Positions 26,575 through 37,464 of a stretch of DNA of 64,000 nucleotides are shown here, piece by piece. The position numbers were made by a program, and so were the translations under genes. Origin of the DNA: Pseudomonas sputi (lineage in GTDB: Bacteria; Pseudomonadota; Gammaproteobacteria; Pseudomonadales; Pseudomonadaceae); the NCBI RefSeq assembly GCF_021603585.1, contig NZ_BQHI01000027.1, forward strand, positions 1 through 64,000, given 5' to 3'. The notes beneath the pieces are model-generated. The model was not told where the DNA came from. It did not search any database and worked only from the letters and a program-made list of their open reading frames with translations. Numbering within the stretch: the first letter of the stretch is position 1; every line of letters starts with the position of its first letter.

Positions 26575-27267
26575 ATGAGCGTCATTGAAAAGCTGCGTGA
26601 ACGTATCAAGCAAAAAGGCCTGGGCCGCACCTTCGGCACGTTGTGGAAACGCTACGTGTTCTTCCATTGGGAACTGTTGTGGATGGAGCGCGACCTGGTC
26701 AGCCCGGTACCGCCGCACAAACTGCGCCCCTACGACGGCCTGCGCAAAGTCGACATCACCGCACAGAATGCCGGCGCGTTCGCCAAGCATTTCGGTGACC
26801 GGGTGCAGACCATGGCCGAGCTGGCCAACGAGGGGCACACCGGGCACATGTACCTGGACGCCGACGGCCATGCGGTGGCGTTTATCTGGGGCAGCATTCG
26901 CGACTACCACGACCGCCACTATTACGGCTGCACCTTCCCGGTCAAACCCGGCGAGTTCTTCGAGTTCGGCGGTGAAATGATCCGCGCCTACTTCGGCAGC
27001 AGCCTGTCGGTAGACGTGCAGGTCGCCCTCTGGGAAGCCATGGCCGCCCAGGGTTGCAACAAGGTGGTGGACGTCTGCGAAACCCACAACATCCCGGCGC
27101 TGAAACTGCACATCCGCATGGGCTATCACGAACAGGGCCGCGTCACCCACGTCTATTGCCTGTTCGGCAAATGGCGGTTCTTCCGCGAAACCCGCTACGC
27201 AGGCTCACGCCTGGATCCACTGCGCAAGCCGGGACGGCCGGTGGTGACGGCGGCTGCGCAGGCTTGA
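26575..27267 (+). CDS. GNAT-like protein, intact paralogue (230 aa)
   Basis: Full-length version of the frameshifted gene at 23817. A basic N-terminal region (EKLRERIKQKGLG), ELLWMERDLVSP and FGDRVQTMAELANEGHTGH precede a core ending with VVDVCETHNIPALKLHIRMG, typical of the acetyl-CoA fold of GNAT enzymes. Substrate unknown; the cluster suggests polysaccharide modification. Its own promoter (26496) and following terminator make it a separate transcription unit. The ribosome site GGAGGG is good. Confidence 0.75.
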   Translation: MSVIEKLRERIKQKGLGRTFGTLWKRYVFFHWELLWMERDLVSPVPPHKLRPYDGLRKVDITAQNAGAFAKHFGDRVQTMAELANEGHTGHMYLDADGHAVAFIWGSIRDYHDRHYYGCTFPVKPGEFFEFGGEMIRAYFGSSLSVDVQVALWEAMAAQGCNKVVDVCETHNIPALKLHIRMGYHEQGRVTHVYCLFGKWRFFRETRYAGSRLDPLRKPGRPVVTAAAQA

Positions 27268-27273
27268 AACAAC

Positions 27274-27297
27274 GAAGGCGGCCATTCGGCCGCCTTC
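27274..27297 (+). terminator. Hairpin ending the exopolysaccharide cluster
   Basis: Perfect 10-bp stem (GAAGGCGGCC / GGCCGCCTTC) with loop ATTC, 6 bases past the stop. No strong T-run follows. It lies between convergent genes and may serve both. Confidence 0.75.
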
Positions 27298-27316
27298 GCA
27301 ATGCTCCATTCGCGCC

Positions 27317-28123
27317 TCAGCGCTTCACCCCCACCCACGTAAAACACAGCGGCATCTGCGCCTCGCGGTTCTGGTACTGGTCATACACTTCTTCCCGGTT
27401 CGAGTGCGGGTATTCCTTGAAGTGCGTGATGTTCAGGCCGGCCTCGAGGGCGGCGGTGAAGAGCGCGCCGAGGGTGTGCGCGAACCAGTAAGACTTCGCC
27501 GCCGGCTGTTCGACCTTGCCGACGTAGACGATCGGCTCTTCCTGCACGAACGGTTCTTCGCGGAAATACGAGCTGGCAAGGCGAAACGGGTCCTCGGCCT
27601 CGGGGTCGACCATTTCCAGGAACGGGTGGGTTTCGTAGATCACCAGCCGTCCGCCCGGTTTGAGGGTCGAGGCGACATGGCGGAAAAATTCGCCGATGTC
27701 GGGCATCCAGTTGAGGACGCCGATGGTGATCAACGCAACGTCGAAACGGGCGCGCAGCGATTCAGGTAAATGATGGATATCGGCTTCGATGAACTCGGCC
27801 TTGTGCGGCGAACGCTTGTTCAGTTCGCGGGCCTGTTCGAGAAACGCGCCGGACTGATCGATACCGACCACGCTCCGTGCGCCGAGGGCGAACAGTGACA
27901 GGCTTTCGCGGCCGTTGTTGCACCCCATTTGCACGACGTCTTTGCCATCGACACCGACCTGCTCGAGCACGCCGCGCAGGGTGTCGTCGAGGCAGGAAAA
28001 ATCGGCCTGCGTGACCTCGGTCAGCAAGGCCTGCCAGTCGGGCGAGTCCTGATGATGACGAGCGGAATCGTTCCACGCCTGACGATTGCTCTCAATGGCG
28101 TTTTTATTGTTTGGCACTTCCAT
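27317..28123 (-). CDS. Class I SAM-dependent methyltransferase (268 aa)
   Basis: Motif I reads VVQMGCNNGRES (near residue 68). The acidic second strand is SVVGIDQSG, and motif IV/post-I segments FDVALITIGVLNWMPDI and LKPGGRLVIYETHP follow. The cytoplasmic length is normal. The aromatic and acidic C-terminus gives no clue to substrate. ATG 28123 with ribosome site GGAG is chosen; a much longer upstream frame lacks family character. It is not obviously linked to either neighbouring cluster. Confidence 0.85.
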   Translation of the reverse strand: MEVPNNKNAIESNRQAWNDSARHHQDSPDWQALLTEVTQADFSCLDDTLRGVLEQVGVDGKDVVQMGCNNGRESLSLFALGARSVVGIDQSGAFLEQARELNKRSPHKAEFIEADIHHLPESLRARFDVALITIGVLNWMPDIGEFFRHVASTLKPGGRLVIYETHPFLEMVDPEAEDPFRLASSYFREEPFVQEEPIVYVGKVEQPAAKSYWFAHTLGALFTAALEAGLNITHFKEYPHSNREEVYDQYQNREAQMPLCFTWVGVKR

Positions 28124-28286
28124 GGCACACTCCGGGCGATGCTCACAATTGAGCGGCCCGAGTCTAGTCCAGCCTCGCGCAACAGGTTGTTGCGAACTTG
28201 TAAGCCGCCTGCGTCTGCACCAACGCCTGCACCGCGGGCAGCTATAGTTAATAGCCTTGGGGAAATCCGCTTCCACAGGTGCTGCC

Positions 28287-28655
28287 ATGGGAATGTTCAA
28301 TCGACTGCTGTTATCCGCCTGTCTGCTCGCCGCCACGCCGGTGCAGGCGCTGGACAGCAACTTCAACTATTACGGGTCGGACCAGCCTTTTGCCCACCCT
28401 GCTCCCCCGTCGCTGTCGGCCCAGCCGCCTCGGCCGTTCGATGACACGCCGCCGCAGGATTTCATCGTCATCCCGGATCGCCATGTGTTCCATGACTCGC
28501 AGCTGCCCACCGTAGCCGATGCGACGGTGCGGGTGTTTATCCGCACCTACGATGCCGAGCGCGGCATTTACGTCAACGACGAAGTGCTGGACCCGACGTG
28601 CGTGCTGGAATGCCTCGGCACGCCCAATCCACGCAGTAACGCGGTTTACCACTGA
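28287..28655 (+). CDS. Small secreted hypothetical protein (122 aa)
   Basis: Not a family I recognise. A signal peptide (MFNRLLLSACLLAATPVQAL) is followed by a proline-rich stretch (HPAPPSLSAQPPRPF) and a compact C-terminal part with two cysteines (PTCVLECLG). ATG 28287 or 28293 is the start. It converges on the sigma-54 regulator gene, overlapping its end by ten bases. Confidence 0.65.
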   Translation: MGMFNRLLLSACLLAATPVQALDSNFNYYGSDQPFAHPAPPSLSAQPPRPFDDTPPQDFIVIPDRHVFHDSQLPTVADATVRVFIRTYDAERGIYVNDEVLDPTCVLECLGTPNPRSNAVYH

Positions 28656-30076
28656 CGCTTGTCCGGCCGCGCCAGGCCGAGCTTTTCGATGCGGTAGCGC
28701 AGCATGTCGCGGCTCAGGCCCAGCAGGCGCGCCGATTTGGTGACGTTCCAGTCGGTCTTGTCGAGCATCTTGCGCACCATGTCGCGCTCGACTTCCGGCA
28801 GGTTCATCGATTCGGTGTTGCTCGCCGGACGTGGTTCGAAATGCTGCACTTCGTGCTGATGCTGCGGCGGCAGGTCATCGCACAGGCTCATGCACACGTT
28901 CAGTTGATGCGCGGCGACGGTGTCGTTTGGCGCCAGCAGCACGGTCTGTTCAAGCATGTTGCGTAGCTCGCGCACGTTGCCCGGCCAGGTGTAACTGCGC
29001 AGCAGCTCTTCGGCCTGATCGCTGAAATGCAGGTTCGGTTTGCCGTAACGCTTGCCGTGACTGGCGAGGAAGTGACGGGCCAGCAGCAGGATGTCTTCGC
29101 CACGGGCGTACAGACGCGGCACCTTGATCGAGATGATCCGCAGCCGGAAAAACAGATCGCGGCGGAATTTGCCCTGCTGGACCATCTGTTCAAGGTTGCA
29201 ATTGGTGGCGCTGATCACCCGCAGGTTGACCTTGCGCTCCTTCACCGAGCCGACCCGGCGAATGGTGCGGTCCTCCAGCAGTTTCAGCAGTTTGGCCTGG
29301 AGCACCAGATCCATTTCACCGATTTCATCGAGAAACAGCGTGCCGCCATCAGCGGCTTCCACCAGCCCGACCCGGCGATCCTTGGCATCGGTGAACGCGC
29401 CTTTCTCGTGACCGAACAGCTCCGACTCCACCAGGTTGGCCGGAATCGACGCGCAGTTGAACTCAATGAACGGGCCTTTGCTGTGCGCACCGTCGAAATG
29501 CAGCGCCCGGGCGACCAGTTCCTTGCCAGTCCCGGTTTCGCCCTCCACCAGCACCGGCGGCAGATCGCCGTTGGTCATGCGTCGCTCGGCTTCGAGCAAC
29601 TGGCCGATGGTGTTTTTCAGGTGCAGCATCGGCGCCGATTCGCCGATCAGCGCCTGCACTCCGGATTTCTGCGCCTCGCGCTCCTGATAGAACGACAGCG
29701 TGCGCTCCATCCGTTCGGTGGCCAGGGCCTTGTCCAGCAGCAGTTTGAGTTCCGGCAGCGCGACCGGTTTGGTGACGTAATGAAAGGCGCCCTCCTTCAT
29801 TGCCACCACTGCGTCTTCGACGTTGCCGTAGCCGGTCATCATGATCACTTTCAGTTCCGGCGCGCTGATGCGCAGCTTCTGGATCAGATCGTGACCACTC
29901 ATGCCCGGCAGCGAGTTGTCGGTCAGGACGATGTCCGGCATGAAGCTTTCCAGTTGCCCCAGCGCGTCCTCGGCCGAGTGGCAGACCGTCACCTCGAAGT
30001 CTTTGCGCTCCAGGTAGGTCTGAATATTGTCGGCCAGCAGTTCGTCATCCTCGACCAGCAGAATGCTGTGTTCCAT
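28646..30076 (-). CDS. mnxR: NtrC-family sigma-54 response regulator, MnxR-like (476 aa)
   Basis: Domains in order: a receiver (1-120) with Asp10/Asp11, phospho-acceptor Asp53 in [10 protein letters not shown] and Lys103; an AAA+ domain (about 145-375) with Walker A GETGTGKE (179-186) and [11 protein letters not shown]; and a Fis-type helix-turn-helix at the C-terminus ([20 protein letters not shown]). The sigma-54 contact loop reads GAFTDA (226-231) instead of GAFTGA. The gene follows a sensor kinase with a 32-base overlap, and the operon contains a second, similar kinase and a multicopper oxidase. That combination is known from P. putida GB-1, where MnxS1/MnxS2/MnxR control Mn(II) oxidation. 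The symbol rests on this resemblance. Likely targets are the sigma-54 promoters at 35579 and 54985. The ribosome site GGGAGGGG is strong. Confidence 0.75.
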   Translation of the reverse strand: MEHSILLVEDDELLADNIQTYLERKDFEVTVCHSAEDALGQLESFMPDIVLTDNSLPGMSGHDLIQKLRISAPELKVIMMTGYGNVEDAVVAMKEGAFHYVTKPVALPELKLLLDKALATERMERTLSFYQEREAQKSGVQALIGESAPMLHLKNTIGQLLEAERRMTNGDLPPVLVEGETGTGKELVARALHFDGAHSKGPFIEFNCASIPANLVESELFGHEKGAFTDAKDRRVGLVEAADGGTLFLDEIGEMDLVLQAKLLKLLEDRTIRRVGSVKERKVNLRVISATNCNLEQMVQQGKFRRDLFFRLRIISIKVPRLYARGEDILLLARHFLASHGKRYGKPNLHFSDQAEELLRSYTWPGNVRELRNMLEQTVLLAPNDTVAAHQLNVCMSLCDDLPPQHQHEVQHFEPRPASNTESMNLPEVERDMVRKMLDKTDWNVTKSARLLGLSRDMLRYRIEKLGLARPDKRQW

Positions 30077-31538
30077 ATTCCCCTCCCGATGCCACTCTAA
30101 AGTTGAGACTGACGCGGGTTCCTTCCTGCTCCCGGCTGGTCAGCACGACCGACCCCTGAAACCGCTCCATGATTCGCTTGACCAGCGCCAGGCCGACCCC
30201 GAGGCCGCCCTGCTTGGTGGTGAAAAACGGTTTGAAGACCAGTTGTTGCTGCTGCGCGCTCATGCCTTTGCCGGTGTCGCTCAGGGTCATGCGCACCTGG
30301 TCGGTCTGCGCTGTTTCAATCTCGACACTGAGTACGCCGCCCTTGGGCATTGCTTCCAGGGCGTTGGCAAACAGGCTATTGAGAATTTGCGTGAGCAGCA
30401 CCTTTTGGCTGACGACCGGCGGGCAATCCTGGGGCGTGAATCGCACTTCAACGCCATTGCGCCGGATCAGCGCATCAAACGCCCCGAGGGTATCCTCGAC
30501 CGCCGCGAGCAGTTCCACCGCCTCGCCGTCATCACTCATCGGGCGCAACGACACCAGCAGTTCGCGAACCCAGCGCGACATGCGATCGACCTGGCTGATG
30601 ATGTCGCCGATGTTGCGCTGCGCGCCGGGGCTGGCGATTTCCTGAGCCAGTTCGGCGCTGGAACGAATGGTCGCCAGCGGATTGCGCAGGCTGTGGGCCA
30701 CCGCCGAGGACATCTCGCCCAGGGCGACAAAGGTTTCGTTGCTGATCAACTGCTGTTGCTGGCTCTGCAGCAGGCTCGAGGCGCGCCGTACGATCCAGAA
30801 CAACCCCAGGTAAATCGCCGCGCCGCCAAGGATGGTCGCGGCCCAGATCGAGGCGAATCCACGGTCGATGCGGTCCACCAGATCCGCCGGTTCCTTGTAG
30901 ATCTCGACCATGGCGACCACTTTGCTTTTGTCGGCGTTGAACATCGGGATGTAGTTTTCGATGAACAGGTATTTCGGTTCACGGGACAGCCGCTGCTCGG
31001 GTTTCTCATCGTCGATCTTGTGATAGCTGGAAGACACCGGGACTTTCATTTTGAACGACTCGTCCAGTTCATCGTCATCTTCGATCTTGACGTTGATCAG
31101 CTCGGGGTTGGTCGACCAGATGATCGTGCGGTCCAGCGCATACACCGTGGCCAGCAATACGTCGGGCAAGTGTTCGACATGATCAAGAAACTCGGCGCGG
31201 GCCGCAGCATGGGCCAGCGCGTCGACATCGGGGTAGTTCTGATCCTGGCGCGGGTCGAGCATCTCGCCCATGGTGCGTTGCGGCGTGATGTTGGCGTGGC
31301 GCATTTCCGCATCGCCGATGGCCTGCACGAATTGCGCGGTGAGCAAGGCATCGCGCTCCACACTTTCGGTCACCACAAAGCGCGTGGAGATGTAGCCCAG
31401 CCCCAGCGCCACGGCCGCGATGATGAAAAAACTGGCCAGCGAAAACCAGCGCAGCAGATTGAACTGCCCGCCCCAGCTCTTGATGGCCGCCAGCGCGAGG
31501 TTCGGTGCCGATGTTTTCTGTTCTTCCAGTCGGTGCAT
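30045..31538 (-). CDS. Sensor histidine kinase, MnxS-like (497 aa)
   Basis: Two membrane helices (about 31-50 and 229-250) frame a periplasmic sensing domain of about 180 residues. The cytoplasmic part has the phospho-acceptor His282 in SAVAHSLRNPLATI and the ATPase boxes NSLFANALEAM (N), DTGKGM (G1), FKPFFTTK (F) and GGLGVGLAL (G2). It is a clear paralogue of the kinase at 35699; both share LLTAQF(V/I)QAI, DPRQD and EFLDH(V/I)EHLPDV in the sensor domain. It overlaps the start of the regulator gene, so the pair is co-translated. The signal may be a metal or redox cue, but the sequence does not show it. Confidence 0.88.
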   Translation of the reverse strand: MHRLEEQKTSAPNLALAAIKSWGGQFNLLRWFSLASFFIIAAVALGLGYISTRFVVTESVERDALLTAQFVQAIGDAEMRHANITPQRTMGEMLDPRQDQNYPDVDALAHAAARAEFLDHVEHLPDVLLATVYALDRTIIWSTNPELINVKIEDDDELDESFKMKVPVSSSYHKIDDEKPEQRLSREPKYLFIENYIPMFNADKSKVVAMVEIYKEPADLVDRIDRGFASIWAATILGGAAIYLGLFWIVRRASSLLQSQQQQLISNETFVALGEMSSAVAHSLRNPLATIRSSAELAQEIASPGAQRNIGDIISQVDRMSRWVRELLVSLRPMSDDGEAVELLAAVEDTLGAFDALIRRNGVEVRFTPQDCPPVVSQKVLLTQILNSLFANALEAMPKGGVLSVEIETAQTDQVRMTLSDTGKGMSAQQQQLVFKPFFTTKQGGLGVGLALVKRIMERFQGSVVLTSREQEGTRVSLNFRVASGGEYGTQHSAGRG

Positions 31539-31644
31539 GGCAGTGCCCTGGTGTTTTTTTTGTATCGCGTCGGTCAGCGCCGCCTTACGAGTGAGTGTAG
31601 GTGGCAATGACCGTGACACACGGTTCAATGATGCTATTTAGCCG

Positions 31645-32715
31645 CTACCGCATACGACTCACCGTTTCGCTCGCAGATGCCGGTTTTACTGGCGTCAACG
31701 CCCCGTCAGCCAAGGGCTGCACCGACGGATGCTGACGCTCGGTTTCGGCACTCAGAAAGTCGATGATCGACTGTGCCGAGGCCTCGTCCAGACGCAGATT
31801 GGGCATCGGGATGCGCTCGTATTGCTCATAGAGTTGCAGCGCGATCGGGTCTTTCTCCGCCAGCACGCGGTCCGGTTCGCGGATCCAGCGACTGAGCCAG
31901 GCCGGGTCACGCTGGCGGGTCACGCCGATCAGGTCCGGGCCGATGTTGCGCATGCCAATGCCTTCGCCATCCTGCGGGCCAAGGCTGTGGCACGAGGCGC
32001 AGCGGGTGCGGAACAGTTCTTCGCCGTTGCTCGGCGGACGGATCTGCGGGGCGTCGGCGTAACTCTCTGCGGTGCTGGCCTGTTTCCAGTTCTGCAACGT
32101 ATTGGCGAGCTGGTCAGCGAGGATCCACGGGTTCTCGAACGGCGAGGTTTTCATCCAGCGCCCGGTGCTCTGGTTACCGACGATCAGGCTCAGGTTGTGA
32201 TCCTTGGTGCGGCCATTGTCGACGCCTTCGATGAACAGCCCGAGCTTCTTGCGCAGCTCGGTGACATCTTCGAACTCGCCGGTGAGGAACTTCCAGCCAG
32301 GGCCGACCCTGAAGCGTTGCGAATAGGCCTTGAGCACTGCGGGGGTGTCGCTCAACGGGTCGAGGGTGATCGAGTAAAAGAAGATGTCTTTTCCGACCCG
32401 GTCCCCCAGCAGTTTCTGCACCTGGCGCAGACGCGCGGTCTCCAGTGGGCAGGAGTCGCTGCACGACGTGAAGATGAAGTTGATCACCACCACCTTGTCT
32501 TTGATCAGGTCATCGAAAAACCGCACCTGCCGACCGTCCTGGTCGGTCAGCAGGGTATTGGGGAAATAGTCGCCACCCCACGGGGTGGCGGATTCGCTGG
32601 CACCGTCGGACTGCGCCTGATGGGCGATGAGCACCTGACTGCCGAGCAGGCAGGTGACCAGCACCAGAATCAGATGCATGCCCAGGGCGCGGGAGCGCGG
32701 CGTTGGCTGGGTCAT
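31645..32715 (-). CDS. SCO1/SenC-cytochrome c fusion protein (356 aa)
   Basis: An N-terminal membrane anchor (HLILVLVTCLLGSQVLIA) leads into a thioredoxin-like SCO domain with the copper-binding pair Cys85/Cys89 in FTSCSDSCP and His173 in KDHNLSL. A cytochrome c domain follows, with heme motif RCASCH (239-243) and the likely axial Met in RIPMPNLRL. It probably delivers copper to the multicopper oxidase encoded 17 bases upstream and can also pass electrons. ATG 32715 has an excellent ribosome site (GGGAGGGAG); longer upstream frames overlap the oxidase gene and are rejected. Confidence 0.9.
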   Translation of the reverse strand: MTQPTPRSRALGMHLILVLVTCLLGSQVLIAHQAQSDGASESATPWGGDYFPNTLLTDQDGRQVRFFDDLIKDKVVVINFIFTSCSDSCPLETARLRQVQKLLGDRVGKDIFFYSITLDPLSDTPAVLKAYSQRFRVGPGWKFLTGEFEDVTELRKKLGLFIEGVDNGRTKDHNLSLIVGNQSTGRWMKTSPFENPWILADQLANTLQNWKQASTAESYADAPQIRPPSNGEELFRTRCASCHSLGPQDGEGIGMRNIGPDLIGVTRQRDPAWLSRWIREPDRVLAEKDPIALQLYEQYERIPMPNLRLDEASAQSIIDFLSAETERQHPSVQPLADGALTPVKPASASETVSRMR

Positions 32716-32732
32716 GTCGGCTCCCTCCCGGC

Positions 32733-35540
<2,808 letters not shown>

Positions 35541-35578
35541 CACCAACCGCCTCATCTAAGGAAGGGGTGATGGTGTTT

Positions 35579-35594
35579 TGCAATTACCTCGCCA
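35579..35594 (-). promoter_or_regulatory. Sigma-54 promoter of the multicopper oxidase
   Basis: On the minus strand it reads TGGCGAGGTAATTGCA, with the -24 GG (35592-35593) and -12 GC (35580-35581) separated by exactly ten bases. It matches the consensus TGGCACGRNNNTTGCW at all but two positions. Predicted transcription start is near 35568, leaving about 28 bases before ATG 35540. It sits between the upstream kinase gene and the oxidase, so the oxidase and genes after it can be induced separately from that kinase. Confidence 0.8.
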
Positions 35595-35648
35595 AAAAAT
35601 CATTTCCAGTTGTAACAGGGACTTGCAGGCGCTGTTGCATTCCCCACT

Positions 35649-35682
35649 CCCCGGTGACCGGGGCCTGACACCCACTGCTGGG
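35649..35682 (-). promoter_or_regulatory. Upstream activator palindromes for the 35579 promoter
   Basis: Two palindromes: CCCCGGTGACCGGGG (35649-35663) and CCCACTGCTGGG (35671-35682). Their centres lie 63.5 and 84 bp upstream of the -24 element. The second has the same geometry and the same 84-bp distance as a palindrome before the 54985 promoter. This is the expected place for an NtrC-family activator. Confidence 0.7.
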
Positions 35683-35698
35683 GGAAGTTCACCCCGAT

Positions 35699-37147
35699 TT
35701 ACTGGATGAGCTGAAACGCCAGACGAACGGTGGTGCCCTCGCCTTCGCGGCTGTCCAGACTCACGCCGCCTCCGAAGCGCTCCATGATCCGTTTGACCAG
35801 CACCAGCCCCACGCCAAGGCCGCCCTGCTTGGTGGTGAAGAACGGCCGGAACGCCATGCTGCGCTGCTCTTCATTCATGCCTTTGCCGGTATCGCTGAGC
35901 ATGACGCTCACGCCACGGCTGTCGCTCGGTTCGAGGGTGATGGTCAGCGTGCCGCCCTTGTCCATGGCTTCCAGCGCGTTGGCCAGCAGGCTGTTGAGGA
36001 TCTGTGCGAGCTGTACTGGCTGGCTCAGCACCATCGGCGTCTGCTGGGGGTGAAACACCACCTGCACGCCGGCCTTGGCGATCTGTTGCTCGAACGCCAT
36101 CAGGCTGTCGTGCAGCGCCGCCACCAGGTTCACCGGTTCAGGGTCATCGTTGAGCGGTCGCAACGATTGCAGCAGCTCGCGCACCCACTTCGACATGCGA
36201 TCGACCTGGCCGATGATGTCCTTGATGTTCTTCTGCGCCGGCCCCGCATCGAACTCCAGCGCCAGCTCGGCACTGGAGCGGATGGTCGCCAGCGGATTGC
36301 GCAGACTGTGGGCCACCGCCGAAGACATCTCACCCAGCGCAACAAAGGTTTCGTTGGCGATCAGTTGTTTTTGCTGGGCCGCCAGCAGGATCGCCGCCCG
36401 CCGCACGATCCAGTACAGCCCCAGATAAATCAGTCCGCCGCCCAGCGCGGTGGCCAGCCAGATCAGCGTCAGGCCGCGCTCCATGCGGGCGATCAGGTCT
36501 TTCGGCTCTTTATAGATCTCGACCATCGCCGTGACGTTCTTGCCCTCGGCGTCGAACAGCGGGATGTAGTTTTCGATGAAGATGTATTCCGGCGGCACCA
36601 CGAACTTCTGTTCTTCACGGGCCTTGTCCACATCGTGGTAACTCGCCGACACCGGAATCCTTTCATCGAACGCCCGGTCAAGGTCTTCGTCGGCATGAAT
36701 CCGGGTGTTCATCAACGCGGGGTTGGTCGACCAGATCACGGTACGATCCGGCGCATAAATGTTGGCGAGGATCACGTCCGGCAAATGTTCGATGTGATCG
36801 AGAAATTCGCCCCGGGCACTGGCTCGGGCCGCCGGGTCGACATCGGGAAAGTCGTTGTCCTGACGCGGGTCGAGCAACTCGCCCATGGTGCGGATATTGG
36901 GGATCGAGACGTGGCGCACTTCCGCCGACGCGATGGCCTGGATGAACTGCGCGGTCAGCAGGGCATCGCGCTGCACGCTTTCCTCGATCACGAACCGTGT
37001 CGATACCGCCCCGAGCGCCACGGCCACGGTGCCGATCACCGCCATGCTGATCAATGAAAACCAGCGCAACAGGTTGAACGGCTGCTTGCGCGAGCTCAGC
37101 CGCTGGCTGCCCTCCTCGACCGGTAGCGATTGTGACTGCATGTTCAT
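35699..37147 (-). CDS. Second sensor histidine kinase, MnxS-like (482 aa)
   Basis: Paralogue of the kinase at 30045 with the same layout: membrane helices near 28-47 and 226-247, a periplasmic sensor domain, His280 in SAVAHSLRNPLATI, and intact N (NSLLANALEAM), G1 (DTGKGM), F (FRPFFTTK) and G2 (GGLGVGL) boxes. No response regulator is adjacent, so it probably feeds the same regulator at 28646. The sensor domains differ mainly around residues 140-185. ATG 37147 is chosen; ATG 37141 is also possible. This is the first gene of the minus-strand oxidase region. Confidence 0.88.
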   Translation of the reverse strand: MNMQSQSLPVEEGSQRLSSRKQPFNLLRWFSLISMAVIGTVAVALGAVSTRFVIEESVQRDALLTAQFIQAIASAEVRHVSIPNIRTMGELLDPRQDNDFPDVDPAARASARGEFLDHIEHLPDVILANIYAPDRTVIWSTNPALMNTRIHADEDLDRAFDERIPVSASYHDVDKAREEQKFVVPPEYIFIENYIPLFDAEGKNVTAMVEIYKEPKDLIARMERGLTLIWLATALGGGLIYLGLYWIVRRAAILLAAQQKQLIANETFVALGEMSSAVAHSLRNPLATIRSSAELALEFDAGPAQKNIKDIIGQVDRMSKWVRELLQSLRPLNDDPEPVNLVAALHDSLMAFEQQIAKAGVQVVFHPQQTPMVLSQPVQLAQILNSLLANALEAMDKGGTLTITLEPSDSRGVSVMLSDTGKGMNEEQRSMAFRPFFTTKQGGLGVGLVLVKRIMERFGGGVSLDSREGEGTTVRLAFQLIQ

Positions 37148-37464
37148 GGCGGCGACTTCCCGATACGTCCCTATAGGGTTATAGCCCACGGTTGGGTGTT
37201 TGTCCGGATGCGGGGGGTGAACGGCCCCACACTCAACCAATTTCCCGGTCAGGCGAAAACCGCCAAGCGTTCATGCCCCCACAATCCCCAATGCTGGGGA
37301 CAGTCGCCCTATCAGGGCGAGCGTCCTTTTCTCCCATGCCCACCCTCGAACCCTTGCGCCACGGGCCTTTGCCGCCAGTTGGCCGATCGTTGGTATGGAA
37401 GTTGTAAAGCCCTCTGCAACTGACCCATCCCACGGGGCAGGTACTTTGCTAGAGGGATTAACTC
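37148..37464. promoter_or_regulatory. Divergent regulatory region with CCCCA/TGGGG palindrome
   Basis: No gene is visible in these 317 bases between divergent transcripts. Positions 37285-37300 carry TCCCCAATGCTGGGGA, a perfect CCCC-N6-GGGG palindrome of the class found before the two sigma-54 promoters at 35579 and 54985. A second inverted repeat, CGCCCTATCAGGGCG (37305-37319), follows. No good promoter towards the kinase at 37147 was found. Confidence 0.6.
37435..37450 (+). promoter_or_regulatory. Candidate sigma-54 promoter of the secreted-protein/curli block
   Basis: GGGCAGGTACTTTGCT has GG (37436-37437) and GC (37448-37449) ten bases apart and matches the consensus well. However, its predicted start near 37460 would leave almost no leader before ATG 37465 and would exclude the ribosome site AGAGGG (37451-37456). 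A weaker candidate, TGGTATGGAAGTTGTA (37391-37406, GT instead of GC), would give a normal leader. The palindrome at 37285-37300 lies 144 or 100 bp upstream, respectively. Confidence 0.4.
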
